Shown: piece after piece, positions 13,842-24,602 of the stretch
Position numbering within the stretch: the first letter of the stretch is position 1
Layout of the letters: each line of letters starts with the position of its first letter
Source: Setoptus koraiensis
Taxonomy: Eukaryota; Arthropoda
Reading direction: 5' to 3'
Assembly (NCBI GenBank): GCA_048013815.1
Contig: CM106586.1
Location: 18,786,001-18,850,000 of the forward strand
DNA length: 64,000 nt
Notes under the pieces: generated by a model
Told to the model about the DNA's origin: nothing
The model's input: only the letters and a program-made list of their open reading frames with translations
Database searches by the model: none
Position numbers and translations under genes: made by a program

Positions 13842-14957
13842 CTAAAGTCGAAGAAAGTCGGCGCTTCCTAGTGGCCGCCGAGTCAAGTTTATTGACATGG
13901 CGCGATAAAATGGCAACGATCGACGCGACCAAAAGAGCATCACTGTTATTAGATAATAAAAGATCAGTCATTCTCACTTGTTGGCCAACAATAAAATGCA
14001 TATTCATTCGGTGCGTTGATATTTATAATTTTTCACTACAGTCCCGATTCTTGAAAAGTCAACTCACCTGACAGATTGGGACGCATCTCGAAGGGATCTC
14101 GGAATGGAATCTTACGATCTTGAATTGAGGGATCAATCGGCAGCGAAGGCGGCGAATTACGACAGTGACTGTGATTGTTGTCGGATCTATATGATTCAGC
14201 TGCAATTCAAGGTCAATTCGCACAGCCGTGACTTATATCGCGAGCACGAATCAATGGCGCAATCGTTTGGGTTGCCTTCTCATTCTGGCTCAAGTAGACA
14301 GTGTAAAGTTATACTGAACTTTGTTTGTTTGTTATCTAGATTTTGTGGACATTTTTTCCAGCGGACGCGTCATCTTTTTATTATCTGTTGGTGGCTACAG
14401 AGAGATGGTTTGTGCAAACATATTCGCACATAACGACGAATGAGCGCGAAACAGCGTAAACTTGGTCTTGGCATCCATTCGAGCATTCACATGTTCATCA
14501 TATTTCAGATTGCGATTGACTGCCGGATCGCCTTGGTGTGCGATATGGATAGATCATCACGAGTGTCGGAGAATCTCTTCTCTGGACGTTAGCATAGTCT
14601 GTGCAGAGTGAAGAGTCGCGCACGCCAATACGCTCAAAGTCTGTCAGACGATTTATTGACGATTTACGGCACACGGATATTGAAATCGTGGCTTCGATCT
14701 GTCGCATCGTGGTCGTGCCAATGTCACCGACACCAATCCATCTATTGCGACACAACTTGGCGGTTGGATTTTTGTTCGTGCCGGCATCCGCCCCGAATGA
14801 GCTGCAAAAATAGAAAAATGGAAATCTCTTGGTCATGTTCCGACAGTGTACAGCTCACAAGCTTCGTTTGCACGGATATAACGCGAAAGAACGCTTCGGC
14901 GAAAGAACTTTCCAGCGAGTTGAATTTGCCGCTCAGCTCTGTGCTGGGGGCCGGCAT
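13842..14957 (-). other. Possible unrecognised multi-exon gene (weak)
   Basis: Several exon-like pieces lie on the minus strand. 14068-14199 is 132 bp, phase 1 at both ends, with a TTGCAG acceptor and a CAG/GTGAGT donor; it reads as protein-like sequence (IPFRDPFEMRPNLSG at its end). 13842-13942 follows an AACAG acceptor and, joined in phase 1, reads 33 residues to a stop. 14859-14957 starts with ATG (MPAPSTELSGKF) and is followed by a 57-bp intron-like stretch with a strong TTTTTGCAG acceptor before 14801. I cannot connect 14801 to 14199 in one frame, and no domain is recognised. The pieces may also be 5' untranslated or promoter sequence of the plus-strand gene that starts at 15099. Confidence 0.2.
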
Positions 14958-15006
14958 GAGTTTTTCCCGCTGTCCAAATGTTTATTCACGCGATTCTACA
15001 TTGTAT

Positions 15007-15044
15007 ATATTTTCCGGGAAAATATCGTCGGAGGCCATATTTGG
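15007..15044. promoter_or_regulatory. Promoter-proximal palindrome (STAT-like) and CArG box
   Basis: 15007-15025 is a perfect 19-base palindrome around one central base; its core TTCCGGGAA at 15012-15020 fits the STAT consensus TTC-N3-GAA. Ten bases later 15035-15044 reads CCATATTTGG, a perfect CArG box (CC-(A/T)6-GG). Both lie 55-92 bp before the CPES start codon. The sequence matches are direct; function is inference. Confidence 0.4.
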
Positions 15045-15098
15045 CGACAAAAATCGCATGTTTGGACATTAGGATAAATTAAAGAAAAAACAATAACC

Positions 15099-16568
15099 AT
15101 GAATAATCAAACTGTGACCCTGTTCTTCCTGCTCATATTAATGGCCATACTATGGATGGACACTTGTTTATATTTTCAAATTCAGAGCACGCAACCGTCG
15201 TTGCAGGATTCCGATGGCGCAATCGGCAACAACAGCACAAACGATAACAATGGAAACGAGTTTGTCGTTACTTCCAACAGTGACGGGCATAAACAACAAT
15301 ATACTCTTGATAAGAACAAAATGACCGATATGTTCTCGTTTGCCTTCCATGGACTGTCGATAAAACTAATGATGACCGACCCCATCGACAACTACATATT
15401 TGCGCCACTTGCCGAGGGTTTCATAGAGTGGACACAATTCAATAGATTCTTCTATTTTATATCGCCCAATATGATTAGTTACGCCGGAGTGGTGAGTGCC
15501 GTTGTTGGCGCTAAACTAGTATCTCAAGACAATCCTACCATGCACAAATTGTCAGTATTATTGTTTCAATTGCGTACATTTTTAGATGCCCTAGACGGTC
15601 TGGTTGCAAGATCACGATTGCACATACACAAACATTTGTCATTGCAGCACACCTCGGGTTATGTAATAGATGGCGTTTGTGACGGAATTGGCTTTGTTGC
15701 CTATGTGATTGGTTGTTATATTTTTTTAAGGAGACATTTCCAAAACACTTATCGTTCACATCGATTATCAGATTCAAGCAGAAGTTTGACGTTTGCTAAC
15801 AACAACAATGACGACAACAACACTAATGATATTAAAATGCAACAACGCAACTATTCCTCCTATATACCGTTAACAGTTAATGATGAAGACGAACAACAGC
15901 AACATCACCAATTAGTTAGTGACTTAGATGAGTTACTCGTCAACAGCGAAACTAACGGCAGCCCATCAAATCAAAGGAAACAACAGCAGCATATATCCTC
16001 TTCCGGTGGCCATGACGACAATGATGCGATAAATCTGGACGCACGTCTAGATGGTAAATTGCGAAAAAATAACAAGAGATTTAATTATCTACACATACGC
16101 CATAATTATCTTCCTAGTAGATTTTCCATAACGAAAAAATTCAAAAATGGTTCATTGCTGTCTATTGACAAATACATACCAAACGGATTGAAGCGACGTA
16201 CAACAAGAAAAATTTTTACAGTTCTAGTCTATTTCTTGTTACAAATAGCAATATGCTCAATATTTTGGAATAGATATATAATATTCTATAGGCAATTGTT
16301 AGAATCTAATTCTACAACACAACGGATGGCCTCACTCAAGAACACCATATTGAGATCTAATCTCATGTGGATTATTATTTGGTTTTGGCGATTCACCAAT
16401 GGTCACTCGATGATGCACATGTTAACTATTGCAATATTTTTTGGTAAATTGTGGAAATTCCTAGACTTCATAAAATACATCGGCTTCTTGGAAATATTCT
16501 TACTCGCTGGCATCACGGAATTACATGCCCATGACACTCAATCATTTCTAGCCGTTATGGATGATTAG
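15099..16568 (+). CDS. Cpes: Ceramide phosphoethanolamine synthase (CDP-alcohol phosphotransferase family)
   Basis: A single-exon 489-residue protein. An N-terminal hydrophobic anchor (residues 7-24) is followed by an Asn-rich linker with N-glycosylation sequons (NNST). The block WTQFNRFFYFISPNMISY (from 111) leads to the catalytic CDP-alcohol phosphotransferase signature: D163, D166-G167, A170-R171, then G187, D191 and D195. The gap between R171 and G187 is 15 residues, longer than in ordinary choline/ethanolamine phosphotransferases and like the insect Golgi enzyme (Drosophila CG4585). In that family the enzyme moves phosphoethanolamine from CDP-ethanolamine to ceramide in the Golgi lumen, making the sphingomyelin analogue of arthropods. 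Odd: about 130 residues of Asn/Gln/Asp-rich, low-complexity sequence (from about 210) interrupt the membrane region before the last hydrophobic segments (about 375-470). The start has a fair context (AACC before ATG). Confidence 0.85.
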   Translation: MNNQTVTLFFLLILMAILWMDTCLYFQIQSTQPSLQDSDGAIGNNSTNDNNGNEFVVTSNSDGHKQQYTLDKNKMTDMFSFAFHGLSIKLMMTDPIDNYIFAPLAEGFIEWTQFNRFFYFISPNMISYAGVVSAVVGAKLVSQDNPTMHKLSVLLFQLRTFLDALDGLVARSRLHIHKHLSLQHTSGYVIDGVCDGIGFVAYVIGCYIFLRRHFQNTYRSHRLSDSSRSLTFANNNNDDNNTNDIKMQQRNYSSYIPLTVNDEDEQQQHHQLVSDLDELLVNSETNGSPSNQRKQQQHISSSGGHDDNDAINLDARLDGKLRKNNKRFNYLHIRHNYLPSRFSITKKFKNGSLLSIDKYIPNGLKRRTTRKIFTVLVYFLLQIAICSIFWNRYIIFYRQLLESNSTTQRMASLKNTILRSNLMWIIIWFWRFTNGHSMMHMLTIAIFFGKLWKFLDFIKYIGFLEIFLLAGITELHAHDTQSFLAVMDD

Positions 16569-16892
16569 CCCTTATACTGCTTACAGCCAGCAGTAACCAC
16601 TGTTCAAATCAATCCTGAGCCAGTAAAGTCCAGTAAGTTTAATGATTGAAACTCAATTCCAATAATCATCACACATTAAATGTCATGATATAATTAGACT
16701 GTCAAGATTTAAAGGTTTGACTGGAGGCCCAATTGATGGACACACTTCCTAACAGTAACCAATATTCGATTGTGACTCGACATCAGGCCTCGTTTTTTTT
16801 TGATTCTATATTTTATAAGTTTGTATATTTCTTTTTGTCATGATAATAATGGTTAATGAGATATCAATTCAAAGTCTGTGATAGTTCGAAAA

Positions 16893-16898
16893 AATAAA
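16893..16898 (+). other. Polyadenylation signal AATAAA after Cpes
   Basis: AATAAA lies about 325 bp after the Cpes stop, in AT-rich sequence followed by a T/G-rich stretch. It is the best visible signal on this strand before the next gene. Confidence 0.45.
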
Positions 16899-17293
16899 TT
16901 AACTATCTAACATTTGTTTGTGCCTTTGAAACAAGTTCAACACGTTCACAATTCAAATCACATTACTAATAACAACGCAACTTTCACATACTCAGGGAAG
17001 TCTCTCCAGAGTAATGACAGAAGATAATAGAATTCATTCATCATAGATGTAGATATACCTCAGGCAACTCACACAAGTACGATACCAGCGAACGTAGCTA
17101 GGTGGGAATGCATCTTTCATATTCCGGGTCCAGCATCTCTAAACTTCGTTTGATTTGCGTCTAGTATAATATAATTAATCCATCCTATAGTCTCTATAAA
17201 CTCTCCAGTGTACCGAGAACAAGAATACGCTAGTCGCTCTAACCAAAGTCCGACTTTTAAAGTCGGCGATGGTTGAATTTAGCGCCCAGATTA

Positions 17294-17401
17294 TCCCGCC
17301 GCTGAGCATGCGCAATTCCGAGTTCATGGCGGTTTAAAAACGTTATGAAAAGTTTGTCAACACAAACAAACGGTCCTCACACTTTACGAAACGCCATCTT
17401 G
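17294..17401 (+). promoter_or_regulatory. Likely Aurora kinase promoter with cell-cycle-type sites
   Basis: About 145-250 bp before the Aurora ATG are TCCCGCC (17294-17300, E2F-like), GAGCATGCGCAA (17304-17315, NRF1-like), GGCGG directly joined to TTTAAA (17328-17338, reminiscent of a CDE/CHR pair but with zero instead of about four bases between them), and CGCCATCTTG (17392-17401, YY1-like). A 17-base palindrome lies at 17250-17266. All are short motif matches; the clustering is what makes them notable. Confidence 0.4.
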
Positions 17402-17544
17402 TTGCAACACCTCATTTGCATTTGATACATTGAAAAAAAAAAAAATAGCGAAAACATACCCCATATCTCAATCAATAATCACCATTATTCAGACCATTTT
17501 GATTATACTATTTTTAATTGAAAGCCAACAGGCCCGCCAGTCAC

Positions 17545-18228
17545 ATGTCAACACCGTCATTCGAGACGGCGTACGGGGATTCCGATGCCGATACAACACC
17601 CACAAACAGCCAACAACCACAACAATACGACGATGGTCAATTGAGGCACGCCCAAACGGGCAAAAAATTCACTTTAGCCGACTTTGAGATAGGTCGACCA
17701 TTGGGCAAGGGCAAATTTGGTAACGTTTATTTGGCTAGGACAAAGGAGGAGCAATATATCGTAGCATTGAAGGTTCTCTCGAAGAATCAGCTCATCAGGA
17801 ACAATGTTCAGCATCAATTGAGACGAGAGATCGAGATACAATCGCATCTTGAGCATGAGAACATATTGAAGATGTTTGGTTACTTTTACGACGACACACG
17901 CATCTATCTTGTATTGGAGTACGCGCCGCGTGGTGAATTGTACAAGAAGCTGAGGGACCAGAAACGCTTCGATGAACCACTGGCGGCCACCTACGTCACC
18001 CAATGTATAGAGGCATTAATTATTTGTCATTCCATGAATGTCATACATCGTGATATTAAGCCAGAGAATATTCTGTTGGGATTCCGTGGCGAAATCAAAA
18101 TAGCCGACTTTGGCTGGTCAGTTCATGCGCCATCGTCGCGTCGAACAACAATGTGCGGAACATTAGATTATTTGCCACCCGAAATGGTGCAAAGGAAGGC
18201 CTACGACAAGAACGTCGATCTCTGGTGC
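17545..18228 (+). CDS. Aurora kinase, 5' 228 codons (3' end lost in assembly gap)
   Basis: A serine/threonine kinase of the Aurora family controlling mitotic spindle and chromosome segregation. The ATG at 17545 is chosen because the frame upstream has only a TTG. After a 43-residue N-terminus the kinase domain shows the Gly-rich loop GKGKFGNV (54-61), the ATP-binding Lys76 in ALK, helix-C Glu (about 95), HRDIKPEN (168-175), [15 protein letters not shown] (188-202), and the Aurora activation loop ending [11 protein letters not shown]. The threonine in RRTT is the expected autophosphorylation site. No introns are seen. The short N-terminus and the ending VDLWC favour an Aurora B-like member; the SSRRTT loop resembles Aurora A, so the subtype is open. 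About 100 C-terminal residues are missing in the run of N starting at 18229. Confidence 0.95.
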
Positions 18229-18728
18229 NNNNNNNNNNNNNNNNNNNNNNNNNNNNNNNNNNNNNNNNNNNNNNNNNNNNNNNNNNNNNNNNNNNNNNNN
18301 NNNNNNNNNNNNNNNNNNNNNNNNNNNNNNNNNNNNNNNNNNNNNNNNNNNNNNNNNNNNNNNNNNNNNNNNNNNNNNNNNNNNNNNNNNNNNNNNNNNN
18401 NNNNNNNNNNNNNNNNNNNNNNNNNNNNNNNNNNNNNNNNNNNNNNNNNNNNNNNNNNNNNNNNNNNNNNNNNNNNNNNNNNNNNNNNNNNNNNNNNNNN
18501 NNNNNNNNNNNNNNNNNNNNNNNNNNNNNNNNNNNNNNNNNNNNNNNNNNNNNNNNNNNNNNNNNNNNNNNNNNNNNNNNNNNNNNNNNNNNNNNNNNNN
18601 NNNNNNNNNNNNNNNNNNNNNNNNNNNNNNNNNNNNNNNNNNNNNNNNNNNNNNNNNNNNNNNNNNNNNNNNNNNNNNNNNNNNNNNNNNNNNNNNNNNN
18701 NNNNNNNNNNNNNNNNNNNNNNNNNNNN
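18229..18728. other. Assembly gap, 500 N
   Basis: Exactly 500 N. It cuts the Aurora coding sequence on the left and a cathepsin L-like gene on the right, which converge here. The exact round length suggests a placeholder for unknown size. Confidence 1.
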
Positions 18729-19517
18729 CAATATGTGACAGGTCCTTGGCGTAGTATTCGTTGATCTCTTCAGGCGGTGGTCTCTTCATAAACATAGCCT
18801 TGTATTCTTTTTTGGTCTAAGTTGGTATCAAGGTATCATCATTGACGGACAGTTGAATAGATCAATATCAGTTAGTGATTACGCTAGTGGTGCTAGTGTT
18901 TATGTCACCGCCGTCCTATCAACGATTGCACTTACCCAATCGGAGAATTGATTTATGCCCTCCTCATGGGTGCACAATCCCAGCCGATATTGTATTTTGT
19001 TTTTGAATACTTGCACACATTTGCTTATAAATAACGATCGTCTCAATGAGCTCTCTATAGTAGTGTAAAACTTATTGTATCTCTTCAAAAACCATTCAAA
19101 ACTAAACCAATAAGGTAGCGGTGTGTCATCCTGATGACTGTTAGGTTGTTGATGGCTATTAGAGACTCCAATCTCCATAGCGTGCGCCGCCTGTATCAGA
19201 GGACCTATGGTCAGGGATAAATCGGATGGCGCTGATATTGAGCAAATTATCATAATTAGTAGAACTACTAATGCCACTGAATGGCTAATATAAACGTTGA
19301 AATTAAAGCTTGAAATCAATTTCCTAGAGCTAATAAAATTATGCGATCCATTATTAACATTATTAGTAATACTCCTAATTTTATAATTGCCTATTCTCAA
19401 TTGACTACTATCATCGCTAACGACGATGGCTTGTCTGAAGTTTGTGCGAGTTTGCACAAACAACGGATGACCTTGTTGGTTGTCATTATCACATTTATTG
19501 TTTATATTACGTGGCAT
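18729..19517 (-). CDS. Cathepsin L-like cysteine protease, N-terminal and prodomain part
   Basis: Exon 1 is 18936-19517 (194 codons, ATG at 19517). A 119-bp intron (GTAAGT donor, CTTAG acceptor) leads to exon 2 from 18816, which runs into the gap. Joined in phase 0, residues from about 137 on form an I29 prodomain: WFSFEWFLKRYNKFY, a degenerate ERFNIN pattern (E155, R159, F163), then GINQFSDWTKKEYKAM containing the GxNxFxD motif. The prodomain keeps papain-family proteases inactive until cleavage. The catalytic domain (Cys, His, Asn) should lie inside the gap. Odd: there is no N-terminal signal peptide; a hydrophobic segment sits at residues 78-95 after about 77 polar residues, suggesting either a type II membrane anchor or a true start further in. 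The gene is tail-to-tail with Aurora. Confidence 0.8.
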
Positions 19518-20421
19518 GTTTGTTGTTGTTTGTTTATTGGTTCCCTAGCTTACTTGCTAATTGTTTATTTAGACTCAAAGCCAGCGTCTCCTTAACTACT
19601 GCTTTTCGCTTTATAGTTTATCTTTTGGAGACCTCTAATACACTCAAAAGCAAAATAAAGAAACAGAAGTCACAAAGAGAAGAGAGAAGCCACACAAACC
19701 AAACAGCTTTATGTAAGATATCTATAGGGAACCTGTTGTCACGATAGTTGTCATTTGACAAGTGAGCTAACAAAACAGGTGCGTACAGGTACATTCATGT
19801 CTGCACTATCATCTATTTATATATCTCAGTTTTTTTTGCATGTATATCAATCCTCAAACATGTAAGTCACATTCTTGTAGTTCGTTACGTGAGTTGGTTC
19901 ACTATGGCAATGCGACTTTGTCCCACTGTTACAGTCTGCGGCAATCGTGCAAAGTGCGTGCTGTCTATATTTAGATCAATCCCATTCGTCTAGTTCATGA
20001 ACTTCATCGGCTAATGCACTTTCATATGATAACAAATCAATGTTTCTGTGATACATTTTACCACCATTGGTTTACCGGTTGTCGTAACAATTTTCTGAAA
20101 AAGTATTACTTCAACACCTTATCCGTCGATGTGCTTACGGGCCCTTGCGAGTTAGTATATAACGTGTTTTACACTCGCAATCTTTCCATCTAGTGTATAG
20201 GGACTTCTAACACATAAAGACAACATCGGGCATGAAGTGCCGTATTGGGGCCTCTCTAAGTGAGTCGACCTGATACCCCCATGGCTTTTTCATGGAATGA
20301 GGGTCGCCGCACTAGTTCCAATGAAGAGATTGAGACACTCTAGAGAATTTATTACTTGTAGTCTAGATTTTATTTCAAGATCACTCCCATTACATAAAAG
20401 TTTGTTCAGAATGATTCATTA
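19518..20421. other. Intergenic between cathepsin and RNF13-like genes
   Basis: No exon seen. The right part of it, near 20340-20430, has several TTTATT words that can act as minus-strand polyadenylation signals for the RNF13-like gene. The left part should hold the cathepsin promoter. Confidence 0.5.
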
Positions 20422-20427
20422 TTTATT
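20422..20427 (-). other. Candidate polyadenylation signal for the RNF13-like gene
   Basis: TTTATT on the plus strand (AATAAA on the minus strand) about 200 bp after the stop. Other TTTATT words near 20347-20373 are alternatives. Confidence 0.3.
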
Positions 20428-20629
20428 CGACACCAGACATTTACATTTGCAGTATATCTGTTGACTAATGACGTCCATATTGGGTGACATGATTATAACA
20501 TGACATGATAATAAAATCTCACCGTGCTAGATCGGAAATAAGTAGTAGTAAGATTCTAAGAAACTACACTGTCTAAATTATAAACATGGTATATATATAT
20601 ATAATATATGACAGGATGATTCTATACTA

Positions 20630-22308
20630 TTATGTTATGTTTGTAGCAGGTTTCGGCAATGATGACGATGATGATGGCGATGACGAGGATGAAGTCGATG
20701 GTGCTGGATGTTGTTGATGTGATGCTTGATGATGAACTTCCTCTAAATCTCTACGTGAGCCCAATGGAGTCATGTGGGCAACTATAGAGGCCGATACAGA
20801 TCGATCAGTTTCAGCGTCAACATAGAAAGCTGATCTACTACCTGGCGAAGATGATCTTATTGAACCATGATCGCTTATGCCACTATTTATGCTACCTGTG
20901 TTTGTTTCATTGTGTAATCGTCGCGTCGATTGATGCGGATGGTTATAATCATGAGATCGAGAAGTCCTTTGATCACGCAGTAATGGTGTTGACTCGTTTG
21001 CGTTATAGCTGACAGTATTGCCGCCTTCGTTTTCTGACTCTGTGTCGCTTACGTCGCTCATACCTGGTACTCGTACTTTTCCCTTGCACACAGGACATAT
21101 CCGACGATTTTTTGTAAGCCATGGATCTATGCAGCGGATATGATAAGCTGTAATGTTAAGGTGAAAGACGTATGTTGATTAGAACTAAGCCCTAACTGAT
21201 CTAGAAAGATGCTAAAGTTAAACCATGATGAAATATGAACTTACCGTGTCCACATGGCAGAATTCTAAGCTTCTCTCCTTCAACATAATCGTCTAAGCAA
21301 ATTGCGCATGTATCGAAATAGTCTCCTTTTGTGAATTTGGTGGTAAGTAATTGCTTTAATTGTTTGCTAGTGAGACGGTGACGTTGTATCCTTCTTCGGT
21401 CTCTTATACACTTAACTATCTGATAGATCTGGTGTCGTGGGTAAACCGTTAACATTGATGACGGAACGAAGTTGCAGTCAAGTTTTGTTTCACAATATTA
21501 GATTAAATATTCGATTTTTTACAAGTTTACTTACAAGGAAGGCAACCATCAAAAATAGACATACAAGGATGACTATGGCAAATGGCAAGAGGTAGGCGTC
21601 CAATGGGAAGCGTGTACTGATCGACAAAATCAAGAATAAAGTATTAGCAAACCGATTGTATAGATTTGAATAAATAACCAATGTGTGCAATATTACGATT
21701 CTCACCTTGGAAGGATGACGGCCGTAAAACCTTTATCATAAAGGTAATTACTCTTTATGGATTCTCCATCCATATAAGATATCAATAAAGTAGGAACATG
21801 AGCTTCATATTGTAAACTTTGGCCCGGAAAATAGACAGACATCTTATTTGGATCAACGGTGTATACAATAACTCCTTTAAAACCTGCCTTGACTGCATTT
21901 TTCACTTTAGTCTCAAATGTACACGGGTATCTTTTTGCCAGCAAGAACCAATTTTCGTTGTCTGACCAGCTAGGCGCATTTTTAACGTCTGTGCAAGCGT
22001 CCTCTGGTTCTGAAAGAACAATTTTACCCTGTAGACAAATTAAAGGATGATAATGATGAGAAATCATATTCTAACACCGAGATGATAGATTATAATGAGA
22101 GATTATGAAATCGTCAACTCACCGGTATTCCATCGGGAGGTACAGAACCGAACGCCAACTGTTCAGTGTCAATGAACGCTGCCGTTCTATTATCTGATGC
22201 GATTATCTCAATATATCCATTTGTGAAAGTGATATAATTGACTAGGGTGGCCACGGACCAATATAAGCCAAAATAAAATAAATTTTTACTGTCGGCTATC
22301 TTATACAT
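20630..22308 (-). CDS. PA-TM-RING E3 ubiquitin ligase, RNF13/RNF167 type
   Basis: Five exons: 22123-22308, 21706-22028, 21535-21616, 21245-21428 and 20630-21147; all junctions keep frame and the total is 1293 bp (430 residues). Order of parts: N-terminal signal-like segment; PA (protease-associated) domain with the lines VLSEPEDACTDV and AGFKGVIVYTVDPNKMSVY; one membrane segment (YLLPFAIVILVCLFLMVAFL); a basic juxtamembrane stretch; and a RING-H2 domain, CAICLDDY to HIRCIDPWLTKNRRICPVC, with the usual Cys3-His2-Cys3 ligands. After the RING, the acidic NESTPLLRDQ matches the dileucine sorting signal of vertebrate RNF13. The protein should sit in endosomal/lysosomal membranes with its PA domain in the lumen and RING in the cytosol. 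The tail is Ser/His-rich and longer than in vertebrates. The exon 4 acceptor (after ACACCAG at 21429) is chosen to restore the membrane segment; its pyrimidine tract is weak. Confidence 0.9.
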
Positions 22309-23685
22309 CTAATAATCGAATATAATATTGATAATAGACAAGAAGAATATAATGAGATTTTACTAATGTGTCCCCCTATCTGTTGGCTCGTGGTTGTTTG
22401 TTTTTTGACTATCTTACACATATAGCAACCATGTTCCGATGTATTGAAAATTGCTGATTATTATTTCATTTAATATGTAAAAAATATTGTGAATCTTGCA
22501 ATTACGCTCAGGAGAATGCGGACATCTTGACGGCAAAGAACTGCATCCTCAGAGGATTGTTTAAGGATAATTATTCCACTAATAGTAATATTAATTATAA
22601 TACAAATATTGGTATTGTATCATCATGTTGTTGTTGTTGTTGTTGTTGTTATTATTATTAAAGCTTACACAGCACACACAGTGCGCTGTGTGTGCTGGCA
22701 AAGCGCACGGTGCAAACTCGCATAGGAGATACAGAGACCAGCATTGGTAGTGTAAAATGCTGTGTGCGCTTTTTCGAATTTGAGACATTCAGTGCGAGAA
22801 AATTCCATCAGGGGCGCTGGCGTGCTCGAAATGCACAGCGAGACCTGCAGTGGTCTAGTAAAAATTCCATTCTTTCATTTATTCATCAGCAGGTTCGTGC
22901 TGCCCTCGTGATGACCAGCTGACTATACTCATAATTAACCCCTGCTCGCCTACTGTGCAGTTGCATGAGTCACTATCAATGATGAAATAGACGCCGAGGC
23001 AAGATATTTTGCGTCGATACTATCGACTCGACAGACAGTCAGTGAGCAAAGTTGTGTCTCATACTATCAAGGTCTCATACTCTACTATGAGGTGAGTGAA
23101 TATATGGGTGTGAAAGATGTATGAAACTTGCGGAGACTTGTGTGAAGATTCGCCAAAAATGATTAGAGAGAGAGAGAGAGGGAGACGAAGACGTTACAGA
23201 GGAAAGTGAAGAGGCGCCGCCCTGGTGGAATTCTTTCGCATCAAGAGGATCAGTATTGAGAAAAGCGCACCCCGTACATCGAATGGGATCGACAGCTCAA
23301 ACATTTCGTTTTGTTGTTGGTGCTGATGCACCTGTTAACGAATCTTCCCTCAGCGAAGAATTCTTCTTGAGAACACTCATAGGTATTTGATTGCTCCAGA
23401 TTGACACCAATCGATGAGAGCCTAACTTAATCGACTATACAATACCTGTTGAATTGAATGTTTTGACAAACTATTAATCACGCCACAGAGAATGCCCCAC
23501 TAATCACAGAGACACACTCTGCACACTGTTCAACTGCGAGTTGTGGAAGAACTGCACAGTGTGCAATCACGGTTGTTTACATCTGACGATAAATTGTCCA
23601 CATGATCGAATTTCACAAGAAGAATTACAATTTTACAACAATTACACAGATGTAGTTTAATTTTTCAGCAATTAAAAGTAGTATT
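22309..23685. promoter_or_regulatory. Intergenic region between head-to-head RNF13-like and SFT2 genes
   Basis: About 1.4 kb between two start codons facing away from each other, so promoters of both genes should be here. It contains a TTG run (22626-22650), a 12-bp-arm inverted repeat (22670-22697) and GA-rich sequence at 23164-23185. An acceptor-like ATTAG just before 22308 hints that the RNF13-like gene has an upstream non-coding exon here. No coding exon seen. Confidence 0.4.
22670..22697. repeat. Inverted repeat, 12-bp perfect arms, 4-base loop
   Basis: CAGCACACACAG, a 4-base spacer, then CTGTGTGTGCTG. It could extrude a cruciform or act as an alternating purine-pyrimidine stretch. Confidence 0.9.
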
Positions 23686-24458
<773 letters not shown>

Positions 24459-24596
24459 CCTTTCAATATTGAGCGGTTATCACATTCGAAAGGGGACACT
24501 TAGATGATTAGTTGCAGCTTCTGGAACAGAACTACAGGAATAATTGATGGATCTGTTTAATTTATTTTATAAACGAACGAGAAAAATAATTATGAT

Positions 24597-24602
24597 AATA
24601 AA
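24597..24602 (+). other. Polyadenylation signal AATAAA after the SFT2 gene
   Basis: AATAAA 139 bp after the stop codon, in AT-rich sequence. Confidence 0.5.

Noticed and set aside
14608-15072. 154-codon plus-strand open frame before CPES
   Set aside because: Starts with GTG rather than ATG, has erratic Cys/Arg/Ser-rich composition and no family; probably 5' flank.
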